DNA from: Flavobacteriaceae bacterium
GTDB taxonomy: Bacteria > Bacteroidota > Bacteroidia > Flavobacteriales > Flavobacteriaceae
DNA length: 18,582 nt
Direction: 5' to 3'
Assembly: GCA_947482805.1 (NCBI GenBank)
Contig: CANKLK010000029.1
Span: forward strand, 1 to 18,582
Shown: positions 1 through 8,109 of the stretch, one piece after another
How positions within the stretch are numbered: position 1 is the first letter of the stretch
Layout of the letters: every line of letters starts with the position of its first letter
Notes under the pieces: generated by a model
The model's input: only the letters and a program-made list of their open reading frames with translations
Told to the model about the DNA's origin: nothing
Databases searched by the model: none
Made by a program: the position numbers and the translations under genes

Positions 1-852
1 ATTCCAAACAATAAAACACTATCCTTTTTGGATGGTTTGCAAAACGGAGCAAAGACATTGCCAATTTACAACAACGGAAACGGTAAAGAATACCAAGGTG
101 TAGTTGCAACTGAAAACTATAATCCAGTGGTGGAATTGATGCGTTTCTTTACACCATTTGGAGTGAAGCAATACAACAACTTGCAGCTCAAAGATAAAAC
201 CTGGACAGAAAATGTATTGTACCGTCAGGATGTTTCTGATTTAAGAAGTTTACTAAGCAATCAGGAAGTTTGGATTGGTATTAACATTGGCAATTATGAT
301 AAAGGCGGACACAAAGTTTCTGCTAATATTACTATACACGATGAGGAAGAAAGCAAAGTTACCCCAACGCAAATCGTTCCGCTTTTTTGCACCAATAACA
401 TTATGGAAATGGCGGGCCAGGAATATGGAACTATGTTCAGTTCCGACAAAGGTTTGGAAGTTACTTTCAAATTGGACAAACCTATGAAAAATTGCAAGCT
501 TCGTTACATCACAACTGGTCATGGTGGTTGGGAAAATGGCGATGAGTTTATTCCTAAGAAAAATACGATTTTACTTGACGGAAAAGAAACATTTAGTTTT
601 ACGCCATGGCGACAGGATTGCGGCTCTTATCGTTTATCGAATCCGGCATCTGGAAATTTTGCTAATGGCTTATCTTCTTCTGATTATAGTAGAGCCAATT
701 GGTGTCCGGGAACAGTAACGAATCCAATATTTATTGACTTGGGCGATTTAGAAGCTGGTAATCATACCATACAAATAAAAATTCCACAAGGTTTGCCAGA
801 AGGAAGCAGTTTTAGTTCGTGGAATATTTCTGGAGTTTTGTTAGGAGAGTAA
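1..852 (+). CDS. PNGase F-like peptide-N-glycosidase family protein, 5' end missing
   Basis: The reading frame is open from base 1, so the gene starts before the window; 283 codons are visible and the TTG at 28 is not the likely start. The visible part resembles the two jelly-roll domains of PNGase F (PHM/PNGase F fold), enzymes that cleave the bond between asparagine and N-glycans. Resemblances recalled from Flavobacterium meningosepticum PNGase F are the block VELMRFFTPFG (against YEIGRFITPYW), RSLLS, and near the C-terminus NWCPG, preceded by a Cys-Gly-Ser-Tyr-Arg segment. The Glu in GDEF (codon 544-546) falls where the key active-site Glu206 is expected. The region aligned with Glu118 has no evident Glu, and the Asp60 region lies at or before the window edge, so activity is uncertain. 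A secreted or periplasmic location is expected for the family, but the signal peptide is not visible. The gene converges on the CBS-domain enzyme gene with a shared hairpin between them. Confidence 0.8.
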   Translation: MPNNKTLSFLDGLQNGAKTLPIYNNGNGKEYQGVVATENYNPVVELMRFFTPFGVKQYNNLQLKDKTWTENVLYRQDVSDLRSLLSNQEVWIGINIGNYDKGGHKVSANITIHDEEESKVTPTQIVPLFCTNNIMEMAGQEYGTMFSSDKGLEVTFKLDKPMKNCKLRYITTGHGGWENGDEFIPKKNTILLDGKETFSFTPWRQDCGSYRLSNPASGNFANGLSSSDYSRANWCPGTVTNPIFIDLGDLEAGNHTIQIKIPQGLPEGSSFSSWNISGVLLGE

Positions 853-853
853 A

Positions 854-909
854 AAGGGACTAGGGATAAGTAAAAAGGGATAAAACTTTTGCCTTATCCC
901 TATTCCCTT
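854..909. terminator. Two-way hairpin terminator between convergent genes
   Basis: Bases 854-870 pair with 893-909 in a 17-bp stem with one mismatch; the inner ten pairs (TAGGGATAAG with its complement) are perfect. It sits between the stop codons of the PNGase F-like gene and the CBS-domain enzyme gene, so it could stop transcription from both sides. There is no long U run on either side, so terminator function is inferred from position and stem strength. The loop holds a further copy of AAAAAGGGA. Confidence 0.6.
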
Positions 910-913
910 CTGC

Positions 914-2275
914 CTATTTTATCGAACCAATAATATCGTGTTTGGTAATAATATGGTATTTGCCATTTCCTAGATCAACTAATACGGCTTGATTGTCTTT
1001 ATTAAATAATTTTGAAACTTCTTCAATTGGAGCATTAGCATTTACTATTGGATAGGGCTTACCCATAATTTCGCGTATTGGCTTTTCTGCTATATTTTTA
1101 TCTTCTACATAACTTCTGAATAAATCAGTTTCATCTAAGCTACCAACAAAACCCGTAGAATCAATAACTGGAATCTGAGAAATTTTATATTTTTTTAATC
1201 TTTCTATCGCATGAGAAACCAATTCCTCAGTGCGGACTACTACCAATGGTTTGTCTTTATGGTCTTTAATTACGTCTTCAGCTTTTGTAATTTCTTCATC
1301 CAAAAATCCTCTTTCACGCATCCAATCGTCATTGAACATTTTACCAACATATCGACTTCCCGAATCGTGAAACAACACTACAACAACATCATCTTTTTTG
1401 AAATGCTCTTTTAATTGGTGTAACCCTTTGACACAGGCTCCGGCAGAATTCCCTACAAATATTCCTTCTTCTAGTGCGATTCTTCTGGTGTAAACTGCAG
1501 CGTCTTTATCGGTTACTTTAGTAAAACCATCGATAACTGAAAAGTCAACATTTTTAGGAAGAATGTCTTCTCCAATTCCTTCTGTGATATAAGGATAGAT
1601 TTCGTTCTCGTCAAAAATTCCGGTTTCATGGTATTTCTTAAAAACTGAACCATAGGTATCAATCCCCCAAACTTTGATGTTTGGATTTTTTTCTTTTAGG
1701 TATTTTCCAATTCCCGAAATGGTTCCGCCTGTTCCTACTCCAACTACGAAATGGTTAACTTTCCCATCGGTTTGGTCCCAAATTTCAGGTCCGGTTTGTT
1801 CGTAATGAGCCACAGCATTGGATGGATTATCGTATTGATTTACGTACCATGAATTCGGGATTTCGGTTCCTAATCTTTTGGAAACCGAATAATAAGAACG
1901 AGGATCAGTTGGTTCAACATCGGTTGGACAAACAATCACTTTTGCACCAACAGCACGAAGTATATCCATTTTTTCTTTGGACTGTTTATCGGTAATAACA
2001 AAAATACATTTGTATCCTTTAACAATAGCTGCGAGCGCCAATCCCATTCCGGTATTTCCAGAGGTTCCTTCGATAATGGTTCCTCCTGGTTTTAACCTTC
2101 CGTCGGCTTCAGCATCTTCTACCATTTTAAGTGCCATTCGGTCTTTGGTAGAATTGCCCGGATTGAAGGTTTCTACTTTGGCTAAAACCAGGGCATCGAT
2201 TCCTTCTACTACTTTGTTAAGTTTAACTAAAGGCGTGTTTCCAATAGTTCCTAATATGTTTTCTGAGTATGTCAT
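914..2275 (-). CDS. Cystathionine beta-synthase / cysteine synthase-type PLP enzyme with C-terminal CBS domains
   Basis: A 453-residue fold type II PLP enzyme for sulfur amino acid metabolism. It joins serine (or O-acetylserine) with homocysteine or sulfide; which substrate it uses cannot be read from sequence. The Schiff-base lysine is Lys44 in NPGNSTKDR, the substrate loop is TSGNTG (71-76), and the phosphate-binding loop is GVGTGGT (179-185). The catalytic domain runs to about residue 325. Two CBS motifs follow (about 333-390 and 400-453), as in eukaryotic CBS, where they bind S-adenosylmethionine; a regulatory role here is inferred. There is no N-terminal haem-binding extension. The start at 2275 fits the family, because the PLP domain begins at once with an NILGTIGNTPLV segment. 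It has its own promoter and a leader carrying an 8-bp tandem repeat. Confidence 0.9.
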   Translation of the reverse strand: MTYSENILGTIGNTPLVKLNKVVEGIDALVLAKVETFNPGNSTKDRMALKMVEDAEADGRLKPGGTIIEGTSGNTGMGLALAAIVKGYKCIFVITDKQSKEKMDILRAVGAKVIVCPTDVEPTDPRSYYSVSKRLGTEIPNSWYVNQYDNPSNAVAHYEQTGPEIWDQTDGKVNHFVVGVGTGGTISGIGKYLKEKNPNIKVWGIDTYGSVFKKYHETGIFDENEIYPYITEGIGEDILPKNVDFSVIDGFTKVTDKDAAVYTRRIALEEGIFVGNSAGACVKGLHQLKEHFKKDDVVVVLFHDSGSRYVGKMFNDDWMRERGFLDEEITKAEDVIKDHKDKPLVVVRTEELVSHAIERLKKYKISQIPVIDSTGFVGSLDETDLFRSYVEDKNIAEKPIREIMGKPYPIVNANAPIEEVSKLFNKDNQAVLVDLGNGKYHIITKHDIIGSIK

Positions 2276-2283
2276 TTCTTTAA

Positions 2284-2307
2284 GTTGCTGAGTTACTGAG
2301 TTACTGA
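2284..2307. repeat. 8-bp tandem repeat in the leader of the CBS-domain enzyme gene
   Basis: Three head-to-tail 8-bp units: GTTGCTGA (2284-2291), GTTACTGA (2292-2299) and GTTACTGA (2300-2307). They lie between the predicted promoter and the start codon of the minus-strand CBS-domain gene and so would be in its 5' untranslated leader. The last unit ends 9 bp upstream of the ATG, where a ribosome would bind. Confidence 0.85.
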
Positions 2308-2326
2308 GTCTTTTTATTTGTGGCTA

Positions 2327-2356
2327 CAAAGATATTGATAAAAAGAAGGTTTGCAA
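2327..2356 (-). promoter_or_regulatory. Bacteroidota-type promoter for the CBS-domain enzyme gene
   Basis: On the minus strand there is TTG (2356-2354), a 19-bp spacer, and TATCTTTG (2334-2327). This matches the Bacteroidota house-keeping consensus TTG-N19-TAnnTTTG exactly. Transcription would start near 2320 and give a leader of about 45 nt that contains the 8-bp tandem repeat. Confidence 0.7.
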
Positions 2357-2408
2357 GTTTGGAGAACGTTAATTCGAAAACGTTTGCGTGCGTGATGGTA
2401 ACAGCATC

Positions 2409-2439
2409 CTTTTGTCTTATTCTCAAAACGAGACAAAAG
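2409..2439. repeat. Inverted repeat in a GC-richer intergenic segment
   Basis: CTTTTGTCT (2409-2417) and AGACAAAAG (2431-2439) are perfect inverted copies around a 13-nt loop. They lie in the gap between the porin stop and the CBS-domain gene promoter. The surrounding stretch, about 2380-2490, is visibly richer in G and C than neighbouring spacers. It may be a dispersed intergenic repeat or the end of the porin transcript. There is no U run, so I do not call it an intrinsic terminator. Confidence 0.5.
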
Positions 2440-2500
2440 ATTGCTTCGCCAGTTCGCTTAGCTCGTGTTAGTGGACAGCGCGTTTTCACACCCCAAAAAA

Positions 2501-4414
2501 CTATTGAAAGAAATTCCAAACTAGACCAAATCGAATCATGAAATCACGATACGGATAATTGGGTGCTGTGTAGAAATTATTCCCTGTTATTTTGGAGTTG
2601 AAATGTTCTAGTTTAAAAAAGATTCTGGTTTGGCGAATTCTTGCATTGATAAAGAAATCCAGCATTGGGAAATCGCCAACCTTTCTTTGATTTTGAACGA
2701 AAGCTTCAGTAGTTACCGGATTGTAATCGTTGATGTAATATTTGGTGAAATAATTAAAAATAAAACCCGTTTGCAGATACATTGCCTTTTTGAAAAAATA
2801 ATTGGTAAAGTAAAGTGAATTTCTAGTCACGATTTGTGGCACATTCAGCACATCTTTTTCCTGGTCAACTTGTTGGTAGAGTACTGTATTGTCTAAAGCT
2901 AATTTCCACCATTTGAATTCACGGCTCACTTTTACGGACAAATAATTAATGGCTTTGTCATATTGTTTAGGTGAGATAATTTGCTGTTGCAAATCGGTGG
3001 CATCGTTACTAAAATATAAATGGTCTTTGATAGAACTTAGCTGTAACGAAGCATCAAGCCATTGGGTTTTGGCAGTAGCTTCGATATTATTTATTTTCTC
3101 ATTCTTGAAATCGTTGTACCAATTGTAGGCGACAAAACTGCTTTGGTATAAATTATAAATATGGTCCGGAATTTTATTCAGCATTTGGTATTGAAAAACA
3201 AATTCATTTTTATCGTTGAGTTTATAGTTTAGTTTGGCATCAAAATTTGACATTGGTTGGTTTGAAATTGAATTGGAATAGGTAAATATTCCGTTCCATT
3301 TGTTTTTTCTGTAGTCGTATTGTCCGCCAACTGTATTGATTTTGTCATTTAAGGAACTTGAAATTGTCCCCGAATCTAATATTAATATTTTGTCGTAGTA
3401 ATAGTTAAAGCGGAAGTCTTCGACAAAGAACTGGAATTTTCCTAGCAAAGAATTTTCGTAAATCGCACCAACTTTATTATACATTCGGTTATAACGAGTT
3501 TGGTCGTTGATGCCACTGTTAACATACGAATCACCGAATCGATAAATTATAGCATTGTTAACCGTTGATGGTACAGTTTTTTGATTGTATTCAAAAAATT
3601 TCGTTTCGTAGTTGAATTGGTGTGTCAGATATAAATTGTTGTCTTCATTATTGCTATTGATTCTGAAATTATGATCAAAGAAATATCTTTTCCCTTTCAT
3701 AAATGATTTGGCGTCTTTTAAATATACATCCAGTCGGGCTCGGTTAGCGAAAGCTCCGTCTCCGCTTTCAAAATCTTCAATTGAAGAAATTCCTCCATTT
3801 TCTCCGTTTAGGAAATCTTGTCCCGTGAAATGAAAATTCAGATAATATCTTTTATTAAGGGTATTGTAACTGGAGGTAAACCTAAAATTTCCATTACTCG
3901 AAAGTTGGTTGATGTATTTACCCAACGAACGCAATCCTTTGAAAGCAACCGACATGTTAAATCGATCCGAAGTATTTACTGTAATAAAAGCATCAATAGA
4001 TTGTCCTTGTTCCATTACTGTTTTGAAATATAGTTCAGTTACCGGAGTTGCCACAGAGTAATAGTTGATATCATTTACCCCTAAATAATTATACTGTTTA
4101 CCCGAGAGACCAATTTCCGGAAAAGAGGTGAAATTTTTCAATCCGAAATCGAGCACTGTATAGGTTTGCCCTTCATTAGCAAAAGGAAGTAATCCAAAAA
4201 TATCTTTTCTCAAATAGTTGTATTCGTATTCTTTTTTTATGGTTAAAGAAGTATCTACATAAGTCGTGTCATTTTGTAAAGAGATAATTCTGTATTGATC
4301 AAAAGCTGCTTTAGGTTGCTTCTTTGGACTGTTTTTAGCAGCATCTGATTGATCGTCCTGAGAAAAACCAACTGAAAAAATTAACAAAAAGAGTACAGTA
4401 AATAAGTATTTCAT
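2501..4414 (-). CDS. Putative outer-membrane porin (Bacteroidota 'putative porin' family)
   Basis: A 637-residue predicted beta-barrel outer-membrane protein. I chose the ATG at 4414 because it opens a clean signal peptide (MKYLFTVLFLLIFSVGFSQ). The longer frame from 4477 would begin inside the terminator of the upstream gene. After a short polar linker (about 20-38), the protein is a long series of alternating aromatic and hydrophobic strands with Asn/Asp/Tyr-rich turns. It ends in WNFFQ, an aromatic C-terminus typical of barrels. The overall pattern matches the PF14121-like 'putative porin' family as I recall it; cargo is unknown. It is probably transcribed separately from the upstream protease gene, from the promoter at 4432-4439. 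Confidence 0.75.
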   Translation of the reverse strand: MKYLFTVLFLLIFSVGFSQDDQSDAAKNSPKKQPKAAFDQYRIISLQNDTTYVDTSLTIKKEYEYNYLRKDIFGLLPFANEGQTYTVLDFGLKNFTSFPEIGLSGKQYNYLGVNDINYYSVATPVTELYFKTVMEQGQSIDAFITVNTSDRFNMSVAFKGLRSLGKYINQLSSNGNFRFTSSYNTLNKRYYLNFHFTGQDFLNGENGGISSIEDFESGDGAFANRARLDVYLKDAKSFMKGKRYFFDHNFRINSNNEDNNLYLTHQFNYETKFFEYNQKTVPSTVNNAIIYRFGDSYVNSGINDQTRYNRMYNKVGAIYENSLLGKFQFFVEDFRFNYYYDKILILDSGTISSSLNDKINTVGGQYDYRKNKWNGIFTYSNSISNQPMSNFDAKLNYKLNDKNEFVFQYQMLNKIPDHIYNLYQSSFVAYNWYNDFKNEKINNIEATAKTQWLDASLQLSSIKDHLYFSNDATDLQQQIISPKQYDKAINYLSVKVSREFKWWKLALDNTVLYQQVDQEKDVLNVPQIVTRNSLYFTNYFFKKAMYLQTGFIFNYFTKYYINDYNPVTTEAFVQNQRKVGDFPMLDFFINARIRQTRIFFKLEHFNSKITGNNFYTAPNYPYRDFMIRFGLVWNFFQ

Positions 4415-4431
4415 CTTAAAATATTTCGAAG

Positions 4432-4439
4432 CAAAAATA
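4432..4439 (-). promoter_or_regulatory. Possible -7 promoter element for the porin gene
   Basis: The minus strand reads TATTTTTG, a full match to TAnnTTTG, 17 bp upstream of the chosen porin start. No clear TTG lies 19 bp further upstream, and the leader would be only about 10 nt, so this is a tentative call. It fits the position just after the upstream gene's terminator. Confidence 0.45.
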
Positions 4440-4465
4440 CATAAAACAATTTGGAATAAAATCAT

Positions 4466-4498
4466 AAAAAAAACCACCTCAATTAATTGAGATGGTTT
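4466..4498 (-). terminator. Intrinsic terminator of the S8 protease gene
   Basis: Bases 4471-4484 and 4485-4498 form a 14-bp stem with a single mismatch that becomes a G-U pair in the minus-strand RNA. That RNA continues into a run of U (A run at 4466-4473 on the plus strand). It begins 22 bp downstream of the protease stop codon. Confidence 0.85.
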
Positions 4499-4519
4499 TA
4501 GTATAATTGAATAAAAAAG

Positions 4520-6382
4520 TTACTCTTTTATAAATTTCTTAGTGACCGAACTAGTATCAGATTTAAACGTTACAAAGTAAACACCTGATGAAAGATTGGA
4601 AACGTCGATACTATTATTTATTGCGTTACCTGATTTATATATTTCTTTCCCTAAAATATCATTAATTGTGATACTAGAGATAGTAATGTTATCTTTTGAA
4701 ATAAAATTTAAAACACTTGAAGCTGGATTCGGGTATATGAAGATGCTGTTATTATAGTCATAATCTCTGGTGTTTAAGCTTAATCCGTTAGTTGCATTAG
4801 CAATCAATGAAAACACTTGTGAGCCACCTGTTAGTGAACCTTTATGAGTAACTTGAATAGTATAAATTCCAGGTTGTGCATTAGGGATTTCTACTTTTTC
4901 GACATTATCAACGTCATTTTCTTCTGTATTTATTGCAGCTGAAGTTGGGTCATCTACATTTAACTTCCATGGATAATAGACATTACCATCTTTTAAGATT
5001 TTTAAATCTAAATTATTTTTAAGTCTAGGTGCTCTATTATCAGTATCTCCAGTAACATTTGTTTGTCCATTAGGGTCAGTCCAGCAAATTGTAGCTGATA
5101 ATTTTTGCACAGATGAGATTGAAATTTGTTTTGTAAATGTTTGACTTCCATTTAAAGTATTTTCTTCTAGGACAGATGAAACATTTCTGTTTGTTATAAT
5201 ATTTGCGGCTAATTCAGCATTAGCTAAACCCCAACCAAACTCATAATCAGGACCTGGATTTAACCCAGCTTCTTTAGCTGAATGGCATATCAATCCTCGA
5301 ACAGTAGATGCTCTCATAAAATCACTTTGGTTAAGATTATTAAAGTGTTTTTGAAGCATCAATACCATACCTGCTATTGCAGGCGTAGCCATTGATGTCC
5401 CTTGATAAGATGCATATGATGCGTCTCCACTACTAATACAAGAGCTGACTGCAACACCTTTTGCTGCAATATCGGGTTTAATTCTACCATCATCTGTTGG
5501 ACCGAAGTTACTGAAAGAGCTCATGACAACACTGTCTTCATTAGCATAATTCAAAACTTCATTAACAGCTGCAACCACTAAACTATTTTTAGAAGTAGCA
5601 AATCCGGTAAGTAAATCATAACCCGCTTTATTTCCCACTTGGGCTATTGCAAAATCATCTCTATCATTTCCAGCTGCAACGCATATCTGGTAATATGGAT
5701 TGGCATTGGATGCATTGTCAATTTGTATAGATGATGTATCGTATTGTCCAAACTTAGATTCAGACAAACTTGATGCAATATAGCCGTAAGAGTGGTTTGA
5801 GACCAAATAACCTGCTGTACCAAAAGCGAGCATCTCATTATAATCTGAAGTCCAATCATACGTCTTTGCCTGAGCCCCATAAGCAATTCCTCTTCTAAGT
5901 GGGCTAAAGCCCGAACCCATAATCGTTCCGGCAACGTGAGTACCGTGAGAGCTTAAAGTTGCAGACGCATCACTTAAGGCTATTTTTCCGCCAATAAACT
6001 CTTGATGAGTGTCTCTTACTTTTCCACCATCCCAAACTCCAGCAGTCATCCCCGCTCCGGTAACACTTAATCCAAGGCTACCTCCAGGATACATTTTATT
6101 TGTACCGATAGTTACAGACGAGCCTGCGTTAAATATGGTATAAAATATTGGCGTTCCATCATCCTCAATTCTTTGTAGTGACATTTTTTCACTTTCAACA
6201 AAAGGATGCTGTTTTTTATACTCGTCAATTCTTATTTGCTGAATAATAGAAAATGCTTCATAGCTTTTCATAAGATTAGCTATCTCCGTCTGATTATAAG
6301 AACTGGCTATTTTCTGACGTTCTGCAACAGTTTGAGAGAAAACAAAAAATGGAAAAAATAAAAACGTAAATAGTGTTTTCAT
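4520..6382 (-). CDS. Secreted S8 (subtilisin-like) serine protease with T9SS C-terminal sorting domain
   Basis: A 620-residue secreted protease. Residues 1-17 form a signal peptide ending FVFSQ, and about 18-90 look like a pro-region. The peptidase S8 domain spans about 100-400 and carries the full catalytic set: Asp118 (VWDGG), His146 (SHGTHVAGT), the oxyanion Asn239 (AAGN) and Ser330 (GTSMATP). Residues about 408-530 form a beta-rich domain like the pre-peptidase or P-domains often found after S8 domains. About 546-620 is a T9SS type A sorting domain: IYPNPASS, a middle block with NDILGKEIY, and SSGVYFVTF before a basic end (KKFIKE). Export to the surface or medium through type IX secretion is therefore expected. 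It lies 69 bp downstream of the susD-like gene, beyond a hairpin terminator. I find no TAnnTTTG promoter of its own, so expression may depend on read-through. Confidence 0.93.
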   Translation of the reverse strand: MKTLFTFLFFPFFVFSQTVAERQKIASSYNQTEIANLMKSYEAFSIIQQIRIDEYKKQHPFVESEKMSLQRIEDDGTPIFYTIFNAGSSVTIGTNKMYPGGSLGLSVTGAGMTAGVWDGGKVRDTHQEFIGGKIALSDASATLSSHGTHVAGTIMGSGFSPLRRGIAYGAQAKTYDWTSDYNEMLAFGTAGYLVSNHSYGYIASSLSESKFGQYDTSSIQIDNASNANPYYQICVAAGNDRDDFAIAQVGNKAGYDLLTGFATSKNSLVVAAVNEVLNYANEDSVVMSSFSNFGPTDDGRIKPDIAAKGVAVSSCISSGDASYASYQGTSMATPAIAGMVLMLQKHFNNLNQSDFMRASTVRGLICHSAKEAGLNPGPDYEFGWGLANAELAANIITNRNVSSVLEENTLNGSQTFTKQISISSVQKLSATICWTDPNGQTNVTGDTDNRAPRLKNNLDLKILKDGNVYYPWKLNVDDPTSAAINTEENDVDNVEKVEIPNAQPGIYTIQVTHKGSLTGGSQVFSLIANATNGLSLNTRDYDYNNSIFIYPNPASSVLNFISKDNITISSITINDILGKEIYKSGNAINNSIDVSNLSSGVYFVTFKSDTSSVTKKFIKE

Positions 6383-6396
6383 AAAATGTATTTGTT

Positions 6397-6432
6397 AAAA
6401 AAACCCTTTTCTAAAAAGAAAAAGGTTTTTTA
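6397..6432 (-). terminator. Intrinsic terminator after the susD-like gene
   Basis: Bases 6398-6411 and 6418-6431 form a 14-bp stem that is fully paired in the minus-strand RNA if one G-U pair is allowed. It is followed by a run of U. It lies between the susD-like stop and the protease start, only about 15 bp before that start, leaving no room for a normal promoter between them. Confidence 0.8.
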
Positions 6433-6451
6433 AAATTGTAAATACTATATA

Positions 6452-8095
6452 TTAATTGTATCCAGGATTTTGTTGTGCAGCAATCCCTGGATTACCATTA
6501 ATCTCATCCAATGGAATTGGCATAGTAAATCTATAGTCATCATTTGGAATAGATAATTCTGCCCCAGATATTTGATCATCGGTTGGGTGTCTGTCAAGTG
6601 TTTGACCTGCTAAAGTACCTAATCTTTTCATATCAATATATCTAAAACCTTCAAAACATAATTCTAAACGTCTTTCATTTAAAATACCTGCCCAAGCAGC
6701 TGTTGCATCAGCATAAACCGGTAAAGTCTGAGCTCCTAAAAAGTTTCTAGCGTCTCTGATTTGTTTTATAACTGAAGCAACTGAGTTAGAAGCTCCGTTA
6801 ATGTTTCCTTCGTTAGCTAAACATTCCGCAAGGATGAAATACATTTCAGAAAGTCTGAAGACTTTTATGTCGTTTCTTGTTACAAATCCAGGTTTTCCTG
6901 GATACTTATCAATTACAAGTACATCTGTTGCAATATAGTTTGGATCAGTAGCATAATTTTGGTTGATAAGAGATGTAGGATCTACGTTAGTATACCTTCT
7001 CACATCACCAGGAGTTGCTGTAAGTTTATTAAACAAATTTCTTCCCACTTCAAATAATGGGGAACCTGCTAAGTTAGAACTATTGGTAGTAAATTGTGTT
7101 GCAACATTTTCCCATGTTTGAGCAGCAGGTCTATCAAGCGACCAAATAATCTCTCCTTGACCACCAGTTGCAGCGTCAGCCCACATTCTTCTGTATGGAT
7201 TTGTCGATGTTGCACCATAAAAAGCAGTATTCCAAGCTGCAGTAGGAGCGCCTGCTGAAGCAGGGTTAGAAGCAGCAAAAACGCTGTAAAAAGGATTTGT
7301 TGGTGCAGTTGCAACTACTGGCGTAGCTGGAGTTAATGTAACACCTGCAGTAGCTGCAGTAGCAATTGCATCTTGCGCATATTGTTTTGCCAATGTATAG
7401 TTACCTCTGTACAAATACATTCTTGCTCTTAGCGCCGTGATCATAGGTTTAGATACAAACTTGTAAGGAGTTGTAGCCGCTGGAACAACATTAGCAAAAG
7501 CATAATTTAAATCATCCTCAATTTGAGCGAATATTATACCATTAGCAACTCTAGGAAATTTATCGCTTGCAGCTGGAACGTTAGTAAAAAACATTACTCC
7601 AAGAGCATCGTCATCTTTTAAGTCCGTAGAGAAATAAGTCAATAATTCAAAATAACTAAATGCTCTTAATGCTCTAGCTTGAGCAATTATTGAATTATAA
7701 GTTGCTAATTGAGCAGGGTCAGTTGGAACTGGCACTTGCTCATTTGCCATTCTTAAAATTCTGTTACATCTGTTGATTACTTGATAATTACCAAACCAAA
7801 TACTACTTACATAACCTTCTCCAGTTGTAAGGAAAAATCGGTGAAGATTTAAACTCTGTCCACCATTACCTCTACCAACACCGCATTCGTCAGTAAAAAT
7901 ACCCGTAAAACCTATCTGATTAGAAGTCGTAACACCAGCATAAGTACCGTTTAGATAGCTTTGTAATCCGGAAATATCTGTTATTGCCGATTCGTTAAGT
8001 TCTCCGTCCTGAACAATATTATAGGCATCTTCACAAGAAGTAAACATAAATAGTGTAAAAAAACTAGAGATAAAAATTAATTTTATTCTTTTCAT
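6452..8095 (-). CDS. SusD/RagB-family surface nutrient-binding lipoprotein
   Basis: A 547-residue lipoprotein with a lipobox ending FTSC (lipidated Cys21). Acidic residues follow the Cys (CED), in line with the Bacteroidota surface-export signal. It has the helical SusD fold features: an N-terminal segment with LQSYLNGTYAG, the QARALRAFSYFELL helix, the NERRLELCFEGFRYIDMKR block and the C-terminal MPIPLDEINGNPGI...QNPGYN signature. SusD proteins cap a SusC barrel and capture the substrate. The middle (about 245-330) is rich in Ala, Thr and Pro and is probably the specificity-determining variable region. Its start lies 14 bp after the SusC-like stop, so the two are co-transcribed. Confidence 0.95.
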   Translation of the reverse strand: MKRIKLIFISSFFTLFMFTSCEDAYNIVQDGELNESAITDISGLQSYLNGTYAGVTTSNQIGFTGIFTDECGVGRGNGGQSLNLHRFFLTTGEGYVSSIWFGNYQVINRCNRILRMANEQVPVPTDPAQLATYNSIIAQARALRAFSYFELLTYFSTDLKDDDALGVMFFTNVPAASDKFPRVANGIIFAQIEDDLNYAFANVVPAATTPYKFVSKPMITALRARMYLYRGNYTLAKQYAQDAIATAATAGVTLTPATPVVATAPTNPFYSVFAASNPASAGAPTAAWNTAFYGATSTNPYRRMWADAATGGQGEIIWSLDRPAAQTWENVATQFTTNSSNLAGSPLFEVGRNLFNKLTATPGDVRRYTNVDPTSLINQNYATDPNYIATDVLVIDKYPGKPGFVTRNDIKVFRLSEMYFILAECLANEGNINGASNSVASVIKQIRDARNFLGAQTLPVYADATAAWAGILNERRLELCFEGFRYIDMKRLGTLAGQTLDRHPTDDQISGAELSIPNDDYRFTMPIPLDEINGNPGIAAQQNPGYN

Positions 8096-8109
8096 GATAT
8101 ATATTTTTT

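Noticed and set aside
28..30. TTG as the start codon of the PNGase F-like protein
   Set aside because: The frame is open back to base 1 and the N-terminal part of the domain is missing, so the gene is simply cut by the window edge.
2301..2519. A 72-codon minus-strand frame and an overlapping 73-codon plus-strand frame in the spacer before the CBS-domain gene
   Set aside because: No signal peptide, family motif or start context is visible. The minus-strand frame crosses the CBS-domain promoter and both overlap the porin 3' end; they are most likely chance frames in a GC-richer repeat-like spacer.
4415..4477. A 21-residue N-terminal extension of the porin from an ATG at 4477
   Set aside because: It starts within the stem of the upstream terminator, and the internal ATG at 4414 opens a proper signal peptide.
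5644..5934. A 96-codon frame inside the S8 protease gene
   Set aside because: It is antisense-free overlap in another frame of a gene with an intact catalytic domain and has no features of its own.
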